Below are positions 50,344 through 59,220 of a stretch of 64,000 nt of DNA, piece after piece. The notes below the pieces were generated by a model. It was not told the DNA's origin. It searched no databases and saw nothing but the letters and a program-made list of their open reading frames with translations. A program made the position numbers and the translations under genes. Within the stretch, counting starts at the first letter, position 1, and each line of letters begins with the position of its first letter. This DNA is from Glycocaulis sp050485565 (GTDB lineage Bacteria; Pseudomonadota; Alphaproteobacteria; Caulobacterales; Maricaulaceae): positions 124,001 to 188,000 of the forward strand of contig NZ_JBJHBQ010000002.1 in assembly GCF_050485565.1 (NCBI RefSeq), given 5' to 3'.

Positions 50344-51620
50344 GCCGCAATCACTCCGGCGTCGGCGAGGCCCAGCACATCGCGATAAAGTCCGATGGAA
50401 AGCCCTGCATGCAGATCCCAGCGGAAGAGGGTGCGCACCCGGTTCAGCCCGGCCCGGCTCATGGCAGCGCGCAGGCTTTCGTCGTCCAGCACGCGGGCAA
50501 TCGCTGCGGCCAGCGCCTCGTCATCGCCGACCGGCGTGACCAGCCCGGCATCTCCGGCAACTTCGGGCAGCGCGCCGCCATCCGACACGATAACCGGCGC
50601 GCCGCAAGCCATCGCCTCGGCAGGGGGAAAGCCAAAGCCTTCAAAGCGCGACGCCGACACGAAGACGGCGGCGCGCCGGTGCAGGTCTGCGATTTCTTCG
50701 CGCGTCAGTCCGGATACGAAATTCACCCTGTCAGACAGGCCAGTGCGCTCCAGCATACGTTTGGTTGGTCCCTCGCGCAGCTGTCCGATGACGGTCAGGC
50801 GGGCAGCCGGATGCTTGTCCTTGAGGCGTGCCAGCGCCGCGATCAGCACGTCCAGCCCCTTGATGGGCACATCCGCGCTGGCGCTGGCGACGATCAGGCC
50901 GGTCTCGCGCTTTACCGACGGGTCGGGCGTGAAGCTGGCATGATCAATGCCGTTATAGGCGACGCGTACGCCGCTCGGATCCATGCCCGTGCGCTCGGCG
51001 TAGGAGCGCCGAGCGGCATCGGAAACGGCGATGAAATGGGTGAGGGCGCGGGCGGCCTTTGCCTGCTCATTCACGAAGGAATGCCAGCGCCAGGACAGGG
51101 CCTTGCCAAGCCGGGTATGTGCGCCGGCCACCGCGAAATCGCGATCAATTGCAATCGGGTGGTGCAGGGTGGTGATAACGGGCAGCGTTTGCGCGATGCG
51201 CGCCATCGGCATGGCCAGTGTCTGGTTGTCGTGGATGATGTCAAAGCGGTGGCCCTCACGCGTGATGAAATCCTCCAGACGCAGCGCAAATGCCGTCATT
51301 TCACCGAACGCGCCGGTATTGTGGGCGAGCCACTCGGCGCGGTCGGCCCGGCTGGTCAGATGCCGCCAGCGCAGGGCCAGCATGGCGTTATCGACGGCAA
51401 ACAGATCAAGCGAGGGCAGCTTGATGAGCTCGATGCCGGCATCCAGCTCGGGGTAGGGCGGGCCGGACGCCACACTCACCTCGCAGCCAGCGGCTTTGAG
51501 CGCCCGCGTCAGCTCATGCACATAAATGCCCTGCCCGCCGACATGCGGGTGGGAGCGATAGCTGGTCACCAGCACCCGCAAGGGGCGCTGTGACAGGGGA
51601 TAATCAGCAAGGTCTTTCAT
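50340..51620 (-). CDS. GT4 family glycosyltransferase
   Basis: 426 residues with a GT-B fold. The N-terminal domain starts VLVTSYRSHPHVGGQGIYVH, where the Gly-rich loop contacts the acceptor. The C-terminal donor domain carries ADVPIKGLDVLIAALARL, and the EX7E motif in SRFEGFGFPPAEAMACGAP. It is retaining and probably uses a nucleotide sugar. It is the first gene of a three-gene unit with MT-2 and the toroid protein, sharing 4-bp overlaps. Upstream lies a type A repeat region. Confidence 0.9.
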   Translation of the reverse strand: MKDLADYPLSQRPLRVLVTSYRSHPHVGGQGIYVHELTRALKAAGCEVSVASGPPYPELDAGIELIKLPSLDLFAVDNAMLALRWRHLTSRADRAEWLAHNTGAFGEMTAFALRLEDFITREGHRFDIIHDNQTLAMPMARIAQTLPVITTLHHPIAIDRDFAVAGAHTRLGKALSWRWHSFVNEQAKAARALTHFIAVSDAARRSYAERTGMDPSGVRVAYNGIDHASFTPDPSVKRETGLIVASASADVPIKGLDVLIAALARLKDKHPAARLTVIGQLREGPTKRMLERTGLSDRVNFVSGLTREEIADLHRRAAVFVSASRFEGFGFPPAEAMACGAPVIVSDGGALPEVAGDAGLVTPVGDDEALAAAIARVLDDESLRAAMSRAGLNRVRTLFRWDLHAGLSIGLYRDVLGLADAGVIAA

Positions 51621-51705
51621 TGGCGCGGGAAGCTAGACGGGCAATCCCGATCCGCCAAGAGCCAATGTGAACAGTGTTTACTGTGGGGGGCTGACTCCCC
51701 TCCAG

Positions 51706-51815
51706 TGTCATCACCCGCTTTATGCGGGTGACCCATTCCAGCAAGGAAGAGGGCAGACATCAGCTTTTCAGGCATGGGTCCCCCGGACCTCGCTTCGCTC
51801 GGCCGGGGGATGACA
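51706..51815. repeat. Type A palindromic repeat (copy 4)
   Basis: 110 bp from TGTCAT to ATGACA with a left hairpin (CACCCGCTTTATGCGGGTG), an inner region CCATTCCAG to CAGGCATGG, and a right hairpin (CCCCCGGACCTCGC pairing with GCTCGGCCGGGGG). It lies between the divergent glycosyltransferase and MFS genes. Confidence 0.87.
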
Positions 51816-51843
51816 CCGATGATGGGGCGACCGCCCACCCCCA

Positions 51844-53043
51844 TTGCCCGCGCTGCCCGCGCCGCGCTACACCGCGCGGGTGATTAGCCCCGCCGCACTC
51901 TTCGCCCGCATCGATACCCGTTTTGCGCTGTTTTACGGCGCGTTCTATCTCGGCTTCGGGGCGTATCTGCCCTACATGCCGGTCTGGTATGCCGAGCGTG
52001 GCCTGTCACCGGAGCTGATAGGCATCGCCGCTGCTGCCGGCATGGTGGGACGGGTGGCGGTCGCCCCGCTGGGGGCATTCTGGTCTGACAGGGCGACGCG
52101 CAGGCGCGATGCGATCCTGGCCTTCTCGCTGGCAGCGCTGTGCGTGTTTCTGGCGCATATTCCCGACACGCCGCCTGTTATCATCCTCGTGCTGGCAGGT
52201 TTGAGCGGTGCGGCGATGACAGGCGTCATCCCGCTGGTGGATGCCTTTGCCATGGGGCAGGCCCGCAAGGAGGGGTTTGCGTTCGGCGTGCCGCGCGCCT
52301 TTGGTTCTGCCCTGTTTGTCATTGGCAATCTGGGGACAGGGGCGCTCATTTCCGCGTTTGGCGGCGAAGCGGTGCTGGTCTGGGTGCTTGCCAGTGCGGC
52401 GCTGACGGCGCTGGCGGCCGCTTTTCTGCCAGCCGGACGCATCGATGCCCTAGCCGGAGCAGAGCGTCAGGAGCCGCCTCCCTTGCGCGTTCTGCTGGGT
52501 GCGGGCCTGCCGCTGGCTTTTGCCGCCTCTGCCCTCATTCAGGGCGCACATGGCTTCTATTACGCCTTCTCGGCTCTGGCGTGGCGCGCTGATGGTGTGC
52601 CTGCATGGGCGATTGGCCTGCTGTGGGCGACGGGGGTAGGCGCGGAGATCATCTTCTTTGCGGTCTGGGGGCGGCTGCTTAAAGGCTGGAGCCCGGCGGC
52701 GATGATGGCGCTGGCGGGCGGTGTGGCTGTGGTGCGCTGGCTGACGCTGGCCCTGTCGCCGCCCTTGTGGGCGCTCTTCCCCTTGCAGGGACTGCACGCT
52801 TTCAGCTTTGCCGCCGCCTATCTGGGCTTTCTGCGCTATGCCGCTGACCATGCGCCTGAACGCCTGTCGGCTACCGCGCAGGCGGTGAACTCTGCCCTTT
52901 CGGGCGGGCTGGTGCTGGCCGGTGCAACCTTCGTCTCTGGTCTGGCGTTTGCTGCCTTCGGCACGGCCGGGTTCGCGCTGATGGCCATACCGGCAGGACT
53001 GGGCGGATTGTGCGCATTCTGGCTGATACGGCGTGGCCGATAA
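51844..53043 (+). CDS. MFS transporter (MFS_1-like, HcaT-type)
   Basis: 399 residues, about twelve membrane helices. The opening FALFYGAFYLGFGAYLPYMP is typical of the MFS_1_like/HcaT group, and the loop FWSDRATRRRDAIL after helix 2 corresponds to the MFS motif A. TTG 51844 is the longest start. A GTG at 51880 (ISPAALFARIDTRF) would give the usual family N-terminus and may be correct. The solute cannot be inferred. It is followed by the Mla operon after about 106 bp. Confidence 0.82.
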   Translation: MPALPAPRYTARVISPAALFARIDTRFALFYGAFYLGFGAYLPYMPVWYAERGLSPELIGIAAAAGMVGRVAVAPLGAFWSDRATRRRDAILAFSLAALCVFLAHIPDTPPVIILVLAGLSGAAMTGVIPLVDAFAMGQARKEGFAFGVPRAFGSALFVIGNLGTGALISAFGGEAVLVWVLASAALTALAAAFLPAGRIDALAGAERQEPPPLRVLLGAGLPLAFAASALIQGAHGFYYAFSALAWRADGVPAWAIGLLWATGVGAEIIFFAVWGRLLKGWSPAAMMALAGGVAVVRWLTLALSPPLWALFPLQGLHAFSFAAAYLGFLRYAADHAPERLSATAQAVNSALSGGLVLAGATFVSGLAFAAFGTAGFALMAIPAGLGGLCAFWLIRRGR

Positions 53044-53149
53044 GCGTCATTGTGCGGAGAATGTTGCAAGATCGCCCGGTTGAGTCTTGGGAATGGCGGC
53101 GAAGCGTCGGATAACACCAGGCAGCCGCGCTGCTTGTAGCTGGAGGGTT

Positions 53150-54304
53150 ATGGCTGCCACGGGGACACAGACGCTGACACCGCCCCGCCTTGCGCTGCGC
53201 GAGACGGAGGGCGGAGCTGTCATTGAGCCCACCGGGGACTGGCTTCTGGAAACCATCGGTCAGATGGACCGGCAGGTCCGCGCGCTGGAACGCGATTCCG
53301 GGGCGAAAGCGTTACGCCTCGACGTGTCCGGGCTGGGCCGCATCGACACTTCCGGCGCCTATCTGCTTGGCCGCCCGCTCCGGCAGCGCAATGACGCGAT
53401 CCCGGAAAGCAGCATAACCGGCGAGCATGCGGTCGCTGCCAGGCTGCTCCGGGAAGTCCACAGGCGCATGGACCATTGTCCGCCGGAGGAAAGCTCGGGC
53501 TGGGGCCTGAAGACCCTGCTGGCGCGGGTGGGCGCAGGCACCGAACAGGTGCTGGACGAAGCCTGGGACACGTTCGGCTTCTTCGGGCGCACGCTGATGA
53601 CGCTCGGCGCGTCTTTGCTGAACCCGTCGCGCCTGCGCTGGGCCCCGACCGTCCATCTGATGGAGACCGTCGGCATCAATGCCCTGCCGATCATCGCCGC
53701 CCTGTCGTTCTTTATCGGCGCGGTGGTGGCCTTCATGGGGGCGAGCCTGCTGGAAACGTTCGGCGCGTCGGTCTTCACGGTCGATCTGGTGGGCATTTCG
53801 GTCCTGCGCGAGTTTGGCGTGCTGATTACGGCGATCATGCTGGCTGGCCGCTCGGACTCCGCCTTCACCGCCTCCATCGGCTCGATGAAGATGCAGCAGG
53901 AAATCGATGCCATGCGGGTCATCGGGCTGAACCCGTATGAGGTTCTGGTGGTGCCGCGCGTGATTGCCTGTGTGGTCATGGCGCCGCTGCTCACGCTGGC
54001 GGCCATGCTGGCGGGGCTGTTTGGCGGCCTGCTGGTGTCCTGGGTGACGCTGGACATATCACCGGCCTTCTTCCTGACCCGGCTGCAGAATGTGATCGAC
54101 TGGTCCCACTTCATGGTGGGCATGTCCAAGGCGCCCGTGTTCGGGCTGGTGATTGCCATTATCGGCTGCCGTCAGGGCATGAAGGTTGGCGGCGACGTGG
54201 AAAGCCTTGGCCAGCGCACCACCGCGTCCGTGGTGCAGGCGATATTCATGGTCATCGTCATCGATGCGCTGTTCGCGCTGATGTATCTTGAGGCCGACAT
54301 ATGA
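53150..54304 (+). CDS. mlaE: MlaE-type ABC permease with N-terminal STAS domain
   Basis: 384 residues from ATG 53150 (GGAGGG at 53142-53147). Residues about 10-105 look like a STAS domain (VIEPTGDWLLETIG, KALRLDVSGLGRIDTSGAYL), the role played by separate MlaB in E. coli. The rest is the MlaE permease with GINALPIIAALSFFIGAVVA, GVLITAIMLAGRSDSAFTAS, a QQEIDAMRVIGLNPYEVLVV block and a C-terminal helix. It forms the membrane channel of an intermembrane lipid transporter. It overlaps mlaF by 4 bp. Confidence 0.92.
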   Translation: MAATGTQTLTPPRLALRETEGGAVIEPTGDWLLETIGQMDRQVRALERDSGAKALRLDVSGLGRIDTSGAYLLGRPLRQRNDAIPESSITGEHAVAARLLREVHRRMDHCPPEESSGWGLKTLLARVGAGTEQVLDEAWDTFGFFGRTLMTLGASLLNPSRLRWAPTVHLMETVGINALPIIAALSFFIGAVVAFMGASLLETFGASVFTVDLVGISVLREFGVLITAIMLAGRSDSAFTASIGSMKMQQEIDAMRVIGLNPYEVLVVPRVIACVVMAPLLTLAAMLAGLFGGLLVSWVTLDISPAFFLTRLQNVIDWSHFMVGMSKAPVFGLVIAIIGCRQGMKVGGDVESLGQRTTASVVQAIFMVIVIDALFALMYLEADI

Positions 54305-55065
54305 GCGCGCGTCCGGTCATCGAGGTGCGGGGGCTGGTTACCCGGTTCGGCAGCCATACCGTGCATGATGGTGTGGACCTTGAGGTGCGGCGCGGCGAGG
54401 TCATGGGCATTATCGGCGGTTCGGGCAGCGGCAAGTCGGTGCTGCTTCACGCCATTCTTGGCCTCAAAAAGCCCGATGGCGGCGAGATATTCTACGATGG
54501 CGTGGCGTTGTCGCGCCTGTCAGCGGATGAGCGTTCGGCACTGGAGCGGCGCTGGGGCGTGCTGTTCCAGGGATCGGCGCTGTTCTCCTCGCTTACGGTG
54601 AAGGAAAACATTCTGGTGCCGATCCGCGAGCACGTCTCGCTGCCGCCCGCCCTGATGGACGAGATTGCTGATCTCAAGCTGGGTCTGGCTGGCCTGGGGG
54701 TGGAGGCCGCCAACAAGTATCCGTCCGAGCTGTCGGGCGGGATGAAGAAGCGGGCAGGGCTGGCGCGGGCGCTGGCGCTGGACCCTGACGTCCTGTTTCT
54801 GGACGAGCCGACGGCCGGGCTGGATCCGATCAGCGCTGCGGCGTTTGACGAGCTGATCCGCGAGCTCTCCCAGACGCTGGGACTGACCATACTGCTGGTC
54901 ACGCACGATCTTGATACGCTGCACGCTGTTTGCGACCGGGTGGCCGTGATCGCGGAGAAGCGTATCATTGCGGTGGATACGATTGCGCGGCTGGCACAGC
55001 ATACCCACCCGTGGATACAGAGCTATTTTGGCGGCCCGCGCGGGCGGGCAGCATTGAGGAGCTGA
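54301..55065 (+). CDS. mlaF: MlaF-type ABC transporter ATPase
   Basis: 254 residues with Walker A GGSGSGKS (39-46), the ABC signature LSGGMKKRAGLARALALDP, Walker B VLFLDEPTAGLDP and the H-loop LVTHDL. The charged GMKKR in the signature region is typical of MCE-associated ATPases. It energises lipid transport with MlaE. Overlaps mlaE (ATGA), and mlaD starts 3 bp after its stop codon. Confidence 0.94.
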   Translation: MSARPVIEVRGLVTRFGSHTVHDGVDLEVRRGEVMGIIGGSGSGKSVLLHAILGLKKPDGGEIFYDGVALSRLSADERSALERRWGVLFQGSALFSSLTVKENILVPIREHVSLPPALMDEIADLKLGLAGLGVEAANKYPSELSGGMKKRAGLARALALDPDVLFLDEPTAGLDPISAAAFDELIRELSQTLGLTILLVTHDLDTLHAVCDRVAVIAEKRIIAVDTIARLAQHTHPWIQSYFGGPRGRAALRS

Positions 55066-55068
55066 ACA

Positions 55069-56025
55069 ATGGAAACCCGTGCCCATCACGCACTGGTCGG
55101 CCTGTTCGTCATCCTGCTGGCGCTGGCCGGCGGACTGTTCTTTGTCTGGCTGTCGCAGGCTTCGTTCGACCGCGAGTTCCGTCAGTATGATGTGGTGTTT
55201 GAGGGGCCGGTCAGAGGGCTTCGCACATCATCGGAGGTGCGCTTTAACGGTATACAGGTCGGCGAGGTTACCCATCTGGGCCTGAACCCTGATGACACAA
55301 GCGAAGTGATTGCGCGCGTCAGGATCGACGCCACCACGCCGATCCGGGTGGACAGCTTTGCGCAGCTGGAGCCGCAAGGGCTGACCGGCCTGTCCTACAT
55401 CCAGATTTCAAGCGGGGAGAGCGGTTCGCCCTTGCTGGAAACCCGCTTTGGCGACCGGCCGGCGCGCATCTATGCCCGCCAGACCCAGCTTGATCTGCTG
55501 GTTCAGGGCGGTGAGACGCTGCTGGAGACGGTCCAGACCACGGGCGTGCTGCTAAACCGGCTGCTCAACGAAGAAAATCAGGAACAGTTCTCGTCCCTGC
55601 TGGAGAACCTTGCTGTGGTCTCAGGTCAACTGGCCGAGAACGGCGCGATGATGGCCGAAATGCGCGATACCATCGCCTCCATCGAGCGGGCTGCGAACGA
55701 CATGTCGACGGCGGCGGCCAGTATTGAACAGTTCGGCGTGACCGCAGAACGCTTCCTGATCGACGAGGTGGGGCCGATGGTGGCTGAGACCGAGGCTGCG
55801 TCCATCGCGGTCAATCAGGCATCGATGGAAACCTATGACGCGCTGGTCGCGCTGCGCCCGGGGCTGGAAACATTCGCCACTGACGGCGTTTACCAGCTCA
55901 ATGCGGCGTCGCATGACTTGCGGCAGCTGGTTGAAAATCTTGAACGTTTGACAGCCGATCTTGAAAACGATCCCGGCGGGCTTCTGACCCGGCGGCGTGG
56001 CGAGGAAGTCGAGGTGCCCCAATGA
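55069..56025 (+). CDS. mlaD: MCE-domain protein MlaD
   Basis: 318 residues with one N-terminal membrane helix (ALVGLFVILLALAGGLFFVW) and an MCE domain near residues 35-125 (YDVVFEGPVRGLRTSSEVRF, VGEVTHLGL, QGLTGLSYIQI). A long helical C-terminal region (160-300) with Ala/Glu heptads follows, longer than in E. coli MlaD. The protein binds lipid in the periplasm and links the ABC core to an outer partner. It overlaps the next lipoprotein gene by 4 bp. Confidence 0.93.
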   Translation: METRAHHALVGLFVILLALAGGLFFVWLSQASFDREFRQYDVVFEGPVRGLRTSSEVRFNGIQVGEVTHLGLNPDDTSEVIARVRIDATTPIRVDSFAQLEPQGLTGLSYIQISSGESGSPLLETRFGDRPARIYARQTQLDLLVQGGETLLETVQTTGVLLNRLLNEENQEQFSSLLENLAVVSGQLAENGAMMAEMRDTIASIERAANDMSTAAASIEQFGVTAERFLIDEVGPMVAETEAASIAVNQASMETYDALVALRPGLETFATDGVYQLNAASHDLRQLVENLERLTADLENDPGGLLTRRRGEEVEVPQ

Positions 56026-56672
56026 CCGCAAGAAACCTGTTGCTGGCAGGCGCAGCGCTGGCGCTTTCCGGGTGCATCTCGCTCCTGCCGGAGTCAGAGA
56101 CGAGCGCACTCTACCGTCTGTCAAACCATGTGCCGGAGACGGAAGTGGCCAGCCATGACCTGCCCGTCGTGCGCATTGGCCGGCCCATCGCGCCGCGCGC
56201 GCTTTCGGGCGACCGCATAGCGCTCGATGCCGGTGAGGGGCGGATCGCCTACATGGCCGGGGCGAACTGGATCAGTGCGGTGCCGGTGCTCATCCAGGAG
56301 CTGGTGATCGACACGATCGACCGGCGCTCCACCGTTGTCGTCGCGGCAAGGCCGGATGATGGCGTGGCCAGCAGCTGGGATCTGCGTCTGGAGCTGCGCC
56401 GGTTCGAGGCGGTCTATGATCAGGGCAGCAACGCGGCCCCGCGTGTGGATGTGGCCATCCGCGCCCGCCTGGTAGACGCGGCCAACCGCGAAGTGGCCAG
56501 TACACGTACATTCGAGACGTCGCGCCGCGCCGATGGCAATCGTCAGGCCCTGATCGTGGATGCGTTCAGCCGCGCGGCATCGGAGATGTCCAGCGAGCTG
56601 GCTGACTGGGCGTCGCAACAGGTCAATGCCGCCGCGCAGGCGGGCAGCGCTGCATCCGGCGAGGCAGGCTAG
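56022..56672 (+). CDS. ABC-type transport auxiliary lipoprotein (PqiC-like)
   Basis: 216 residues. The lipoprotein signal LLLAGAALALSGC is followed by a mature domain with LYRLSNHVPE, VRIGRPIAPRALSGDRIAL, ISAVPVLIQELVIDTID and RRFEAVYDQGSNAAPRVDVA, the pattern of the ABC_trans_aux/PqiC family. It ends the Mla operon and probably takes the place of MlaA or MlaC as an outer-membrane-facing component. Its TAG overlaps the TAG of the convergent coiled-coil gene inside a shared CTAG. Confidence 0.85.
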   Translation: MTARNLLLAGAALALSGCISLLPESETSALYRLSNHVPETEVASHDLPVVRIGRPIAPRALSGDRIALDAGEGRIAYMAGANWISAVPVLIQELVIDTIDRRSTVVVAARPDDGVASSWDLRLELRRFEAVYDQGSNAAPRVDVAIRARLVDAANREVASTRTFETSRRADGNRQALIVDAFSRAASEMSSELADWASQQVNAAAQAGSAASGEAG

Positions 56673-58645
56673 CCAGGGCGTTTGGGGCGTTTTGACCGGC
56701 TGCTGGCAGGCGGTTCCTCGTCCTCATCCGGCTCCATATTGGCCAGCAGGTCTTTCCAGCGCCACCCGCCTTCGGGGCGGGCCTGGGTCGCCAGCCTTTC
56801 ATCGCGCGGACGGTCTTCGGCGGTCTCGTCCTCGTCATCGCCGGTGATCTGGTCGCGCGCCTCCAGACGCACTTCATCGTCTTTGGGCGCAGGTGCCGGC
56901 CGGGCAGTCCGGCGCCGGGCGTTCAGCGGGTCAGGCACTTCATCGGGCGCGATATCGATCGGCTTGCGTCCGCCGGCGACCGACCCCATGCGCAGCATGA
57001 AGTCCGACAGCAGCTCGTAATTATGCCGCACGCGCGCCTGGAACATGGTGTCGATCTCGCGCGCGCTTTCGGAGGCGTCTTCGGCGGTCTGGTTCAGCTT
57101 GGCGAGGCCCTCCGACAGGGCGCGTTCAAGCTCCAGCGTTGCCCGGCGGGCTGCGGCGGGCGCATCGTCGAAGCGCGAGCGCATGTCACGCAGCATCATC
57201 TCGACATGGTCGGCCTGCTTGCGTGCCGCTTCCAGCGTGTCGGCGAGTTGCTTGCGGACCGTTTCACCTGCCTCTTCGGATGCCTTGGCGGCTTTATCGA
57301 CAAGAAGCTCGGCTTCACGCAGGCGCGCCTGGAAGGCTTCGTCGGACCGGCGAGCGGCTTCAAACCCGGCCTCGCTGACCCGTTCCAGCGCGGCTTCTGC
57401 GGCGCTCGCCTGCCCGGAAAACCGTTCAGCGGACTCAGTGGCCGCTTCGCGCGCTTCCCTGGCGGTTTCTGTCAGGCGGTTGAGAATGGCCTCGTTGGCT
57501 TCGGCGGCAAGGCGGGTTTCGCTCTCAATCGTTTTCGACAGGGCGGAAGCGCGGGTGATGGCGTCATTGACCGCGCGGGTGAAGACAGCGCCGCTCTCCT
57601 CGGCCGATTTGCGCAAGGTTTCCGCGCCTGCTCCGGCAGTCTTGGACAGGGTGGCCAATTCGGCCTTGTGGAAGTCGAGGGCCGAGGCGATCTTCTCCTG
57701 CTCCTTGCGCAGGGCCTCGCTGGCCTCGGCAAGGCGTTCGCGGTGCTTGAGATAGGCCGCGTCCAGCCCGTCACTGCGGCTTTTGAGCGTATCGGCCAGT
57801 TCGCGCATGTCACCAGCGCGCTTGGCCAGTATCTCGGAGGCTTTTTCGGCAGACTTGATCGTGTCGTCACCGGCACCGGACAGGCGCTCGGCGCCAGCGC
57901 GCAAGGTGAGGGCGCCTTCATTGGCCTTCTCGTTTGCCAGCTCGGCGGCAGCGGCAACCATCTCGCCCTGTTCCTGGATGGCCGCCGCGATCAGCGCTGC
58001 CTTGTCGTCGAGACTGTCGGCGATTTCGGCGAGCTTCTCGCGCTCACTCTTCAGGGCGCGCATGAGTGACTCTACCCGTTCGCGCGCTGCCTTTGATGTG
58101 TCCTCCAGGCTGTCGGCATTGTGGGTGATGACTTCTTCCATCGCTGCCAGACGCGCCAGTGCGCTGTCCATCGCAGTATTGATGCGTCCGACCTGCAGGC
58201 TGACGGCATCGGCCATCTGGCGTACTTCGCCCTGCAGGGTGTCAGCCGGTGTGGCGAGGCGGGCTATAGTGGTCTCCACCGAGCGTATCTGCGCGCTGGC
58301 GCGCGCTACGGTGCCGCCCAGAAGACCTGAGAGAAGGAAGAGCAGGGCGGGCGCGCCGGCAAAGATGGCGATGCCTGCCAGCTGAGCCGGGCTCAGCGCG
58401 GTGAAGTCATCAATCACATAGCCGTAGAGATAGGCCCCTGAGCCGCCGAGCCACAGCGCGGCGCAGGCCGCCCCGGCAAAGGCAATCCATCCGCCGCCGC
58501 CAGCCGGGCGTGCAGGCGGCGCAGTCAGCCGGGCGTCAGTACGCGTGGCAGGCACCTTACCTTCTGCAGGATCCTTGAGCACGGCTGGGGTTACCGGCTG
58601 TGCGGATTTTGCAGATTTGGCAGCGGAGTTATCGTCGGCAGGCAT
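56669..58645 (-). CDS. Long coiled-coil membrane protein, possibly TipN-like
   Basis: 658 residues. The N-terminal 50 are polar. Two membrane helices follow (about 52-78 and 88-110: GWIAFAGAACAALWLGGSG, AGIAIFAGAPALLFLLSG). Then a roughly 400-residue coiled coil rich in Ala, Glu and Lys occupies residues 130-540, and an acidic, disordered C-terminal tail ends in basic residues. Two N-terminal helices plus a very long coiled coil is the layout of TipN, the Caulobacter new-pole landmark, though TipN is longer. Alternatives are a generic apolipoprotein-like protein. It converges on the Mla operon with overlapping stop codons. Confidence 0.5.
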   Translation of the reverse strand: MPADDNSAAKSAKSAQPVTPAVLKDPAEGKVPATRTDARLTAPPARPAGGGGWIAFAGAACAALWLGGSGAYLYGYVIDDFTALSPAQLAGIAIFAGAPALLFLLSGLLGGTVARASAQIRSVETTIARLATPADTLQGEVRQMADAVSLQVGRINTAMDSALARLAAMEEVITHNADSLEDTSKAARERVESLMRALKSEREKLAEIADSLDDKAALIAAAIQEQGEMVAAAAELANEKANEGALTLRAGAERLSGAGDDTIKSAEKASEILAKRAGDMRELADTLKSRSDGLDAAYLKHRERLAEASEALRKEQEKIASALDFHKAELATLSKTAGAGAETLRKSAEESGAVFTRAVNDAITRASALSKTIESETRLAAEANEAILNRLTETAREAREAATESAERFSGQASAAEAALERVSEAGFEAARRSDEAFQARLREAELLVDKAAKASEEAGETVRKQLADTLEAARKQADHVEMMLRDMRSRFDDAPAAARRATLELERALSEGLAKLNQTAEDASESAREIDTMFQARVRHNYELLSDFMLRMGSVAGGRKPIDIAPDEVPDPLNARRRTARPAPAPKDDEVRLEARDQITGDDEDETAEDRPRDERLATQARPEGGWRWKDLLANMEPDEDEEPPASSRSKRPKRPG

Positions 58646-58728
58646 AATTCGCCTCGATCACAGCACGTGGGGCAGGTCAGCGCCAACGCTGACCGTAAAA
58701 GCTGGTTCTAGGGCGAGATGAAGAAAAT

Positions 58729-59040
58729 TTAAAGCCGCAAGACCGGTGGAGGCGGTGCCGATGGCAGGCGTGCGGGAGCTGCGGCGCAGCCCGACACTTC
58801 CTGAACCGCGCCGGTGTGTACCACGATCATCACCTCACCGTGGGGGGTGCGGACCTGCTCTACGCGGACGTCGGCGGTGTGGAAATGGAAGGCTGCCGCA
58901 TCGTCCACGAAGCGGGCCTCATCGAAGCTGTGCTGGCGGACGGCCGGCGCGCAGTCTTCAGCACGGTCATAGCCAATGCCCACGAGTGCCAGTACGGCGC
59001 CCGCGACCCAATGAAGTATATCAATGACCATGCTGAGCAT
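58729..59040 (-). CDS. Small hypothetical protein with N-terminal hydrophobic helix
   Basis: 103 residues. A hydrophobic start (MVIDILHWVAGAVLALVGIG) is followed by about 50 mostly polar residues and a proline-rich end. An AGGGA-like site lies upstream of ATG 59040, and a second in-frame ATG lies at 59031. The plus strand has a competing 81-residue frame at 58816-59061 (MYHDHHLTVGGADLLYADVG onward). Both are plausible, and I cannot decide from sequence alone. The minus reading is preferred because of the signal-anchor-like start. No family is recognised. Confidence 0.4.
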   Translation of the reverse strand: MLSMVIDILHWVAGAVLALVGIGYDRAEDCAPAVRQHSFDEARFVDDAAAFHFHTADVRVEQVRTPHGEVMIVVHTGAVQEVSGCAAAPARLPSAPPPPVLRL

Positions 59041-59220
59041 TGGTTCGGTCCCTATCCCTGACGCCGCTTATGGCGGTGCCTGCCCGGCTGCTCAAGGCTT
59101 TTTGACCGTTTGGTGGATGAAATATTCGTAAGGTAGAGGGGCTGCGGCTGGTTTTACTTGCCAGACTGTGTGCCTTGCGGCGAACGTGCGCCCCAGATTC
59201 TTGCGGGGAGTGATATTCGT

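Noticed and set aside
57023..58069. Plus-strand open frame of 348 codons
   Set aside because: Mirror frame of the Ala/Glu/Lys coiled-coil gene on the minus strand; Gly/Phe/Leu periodicity reflects that coding.
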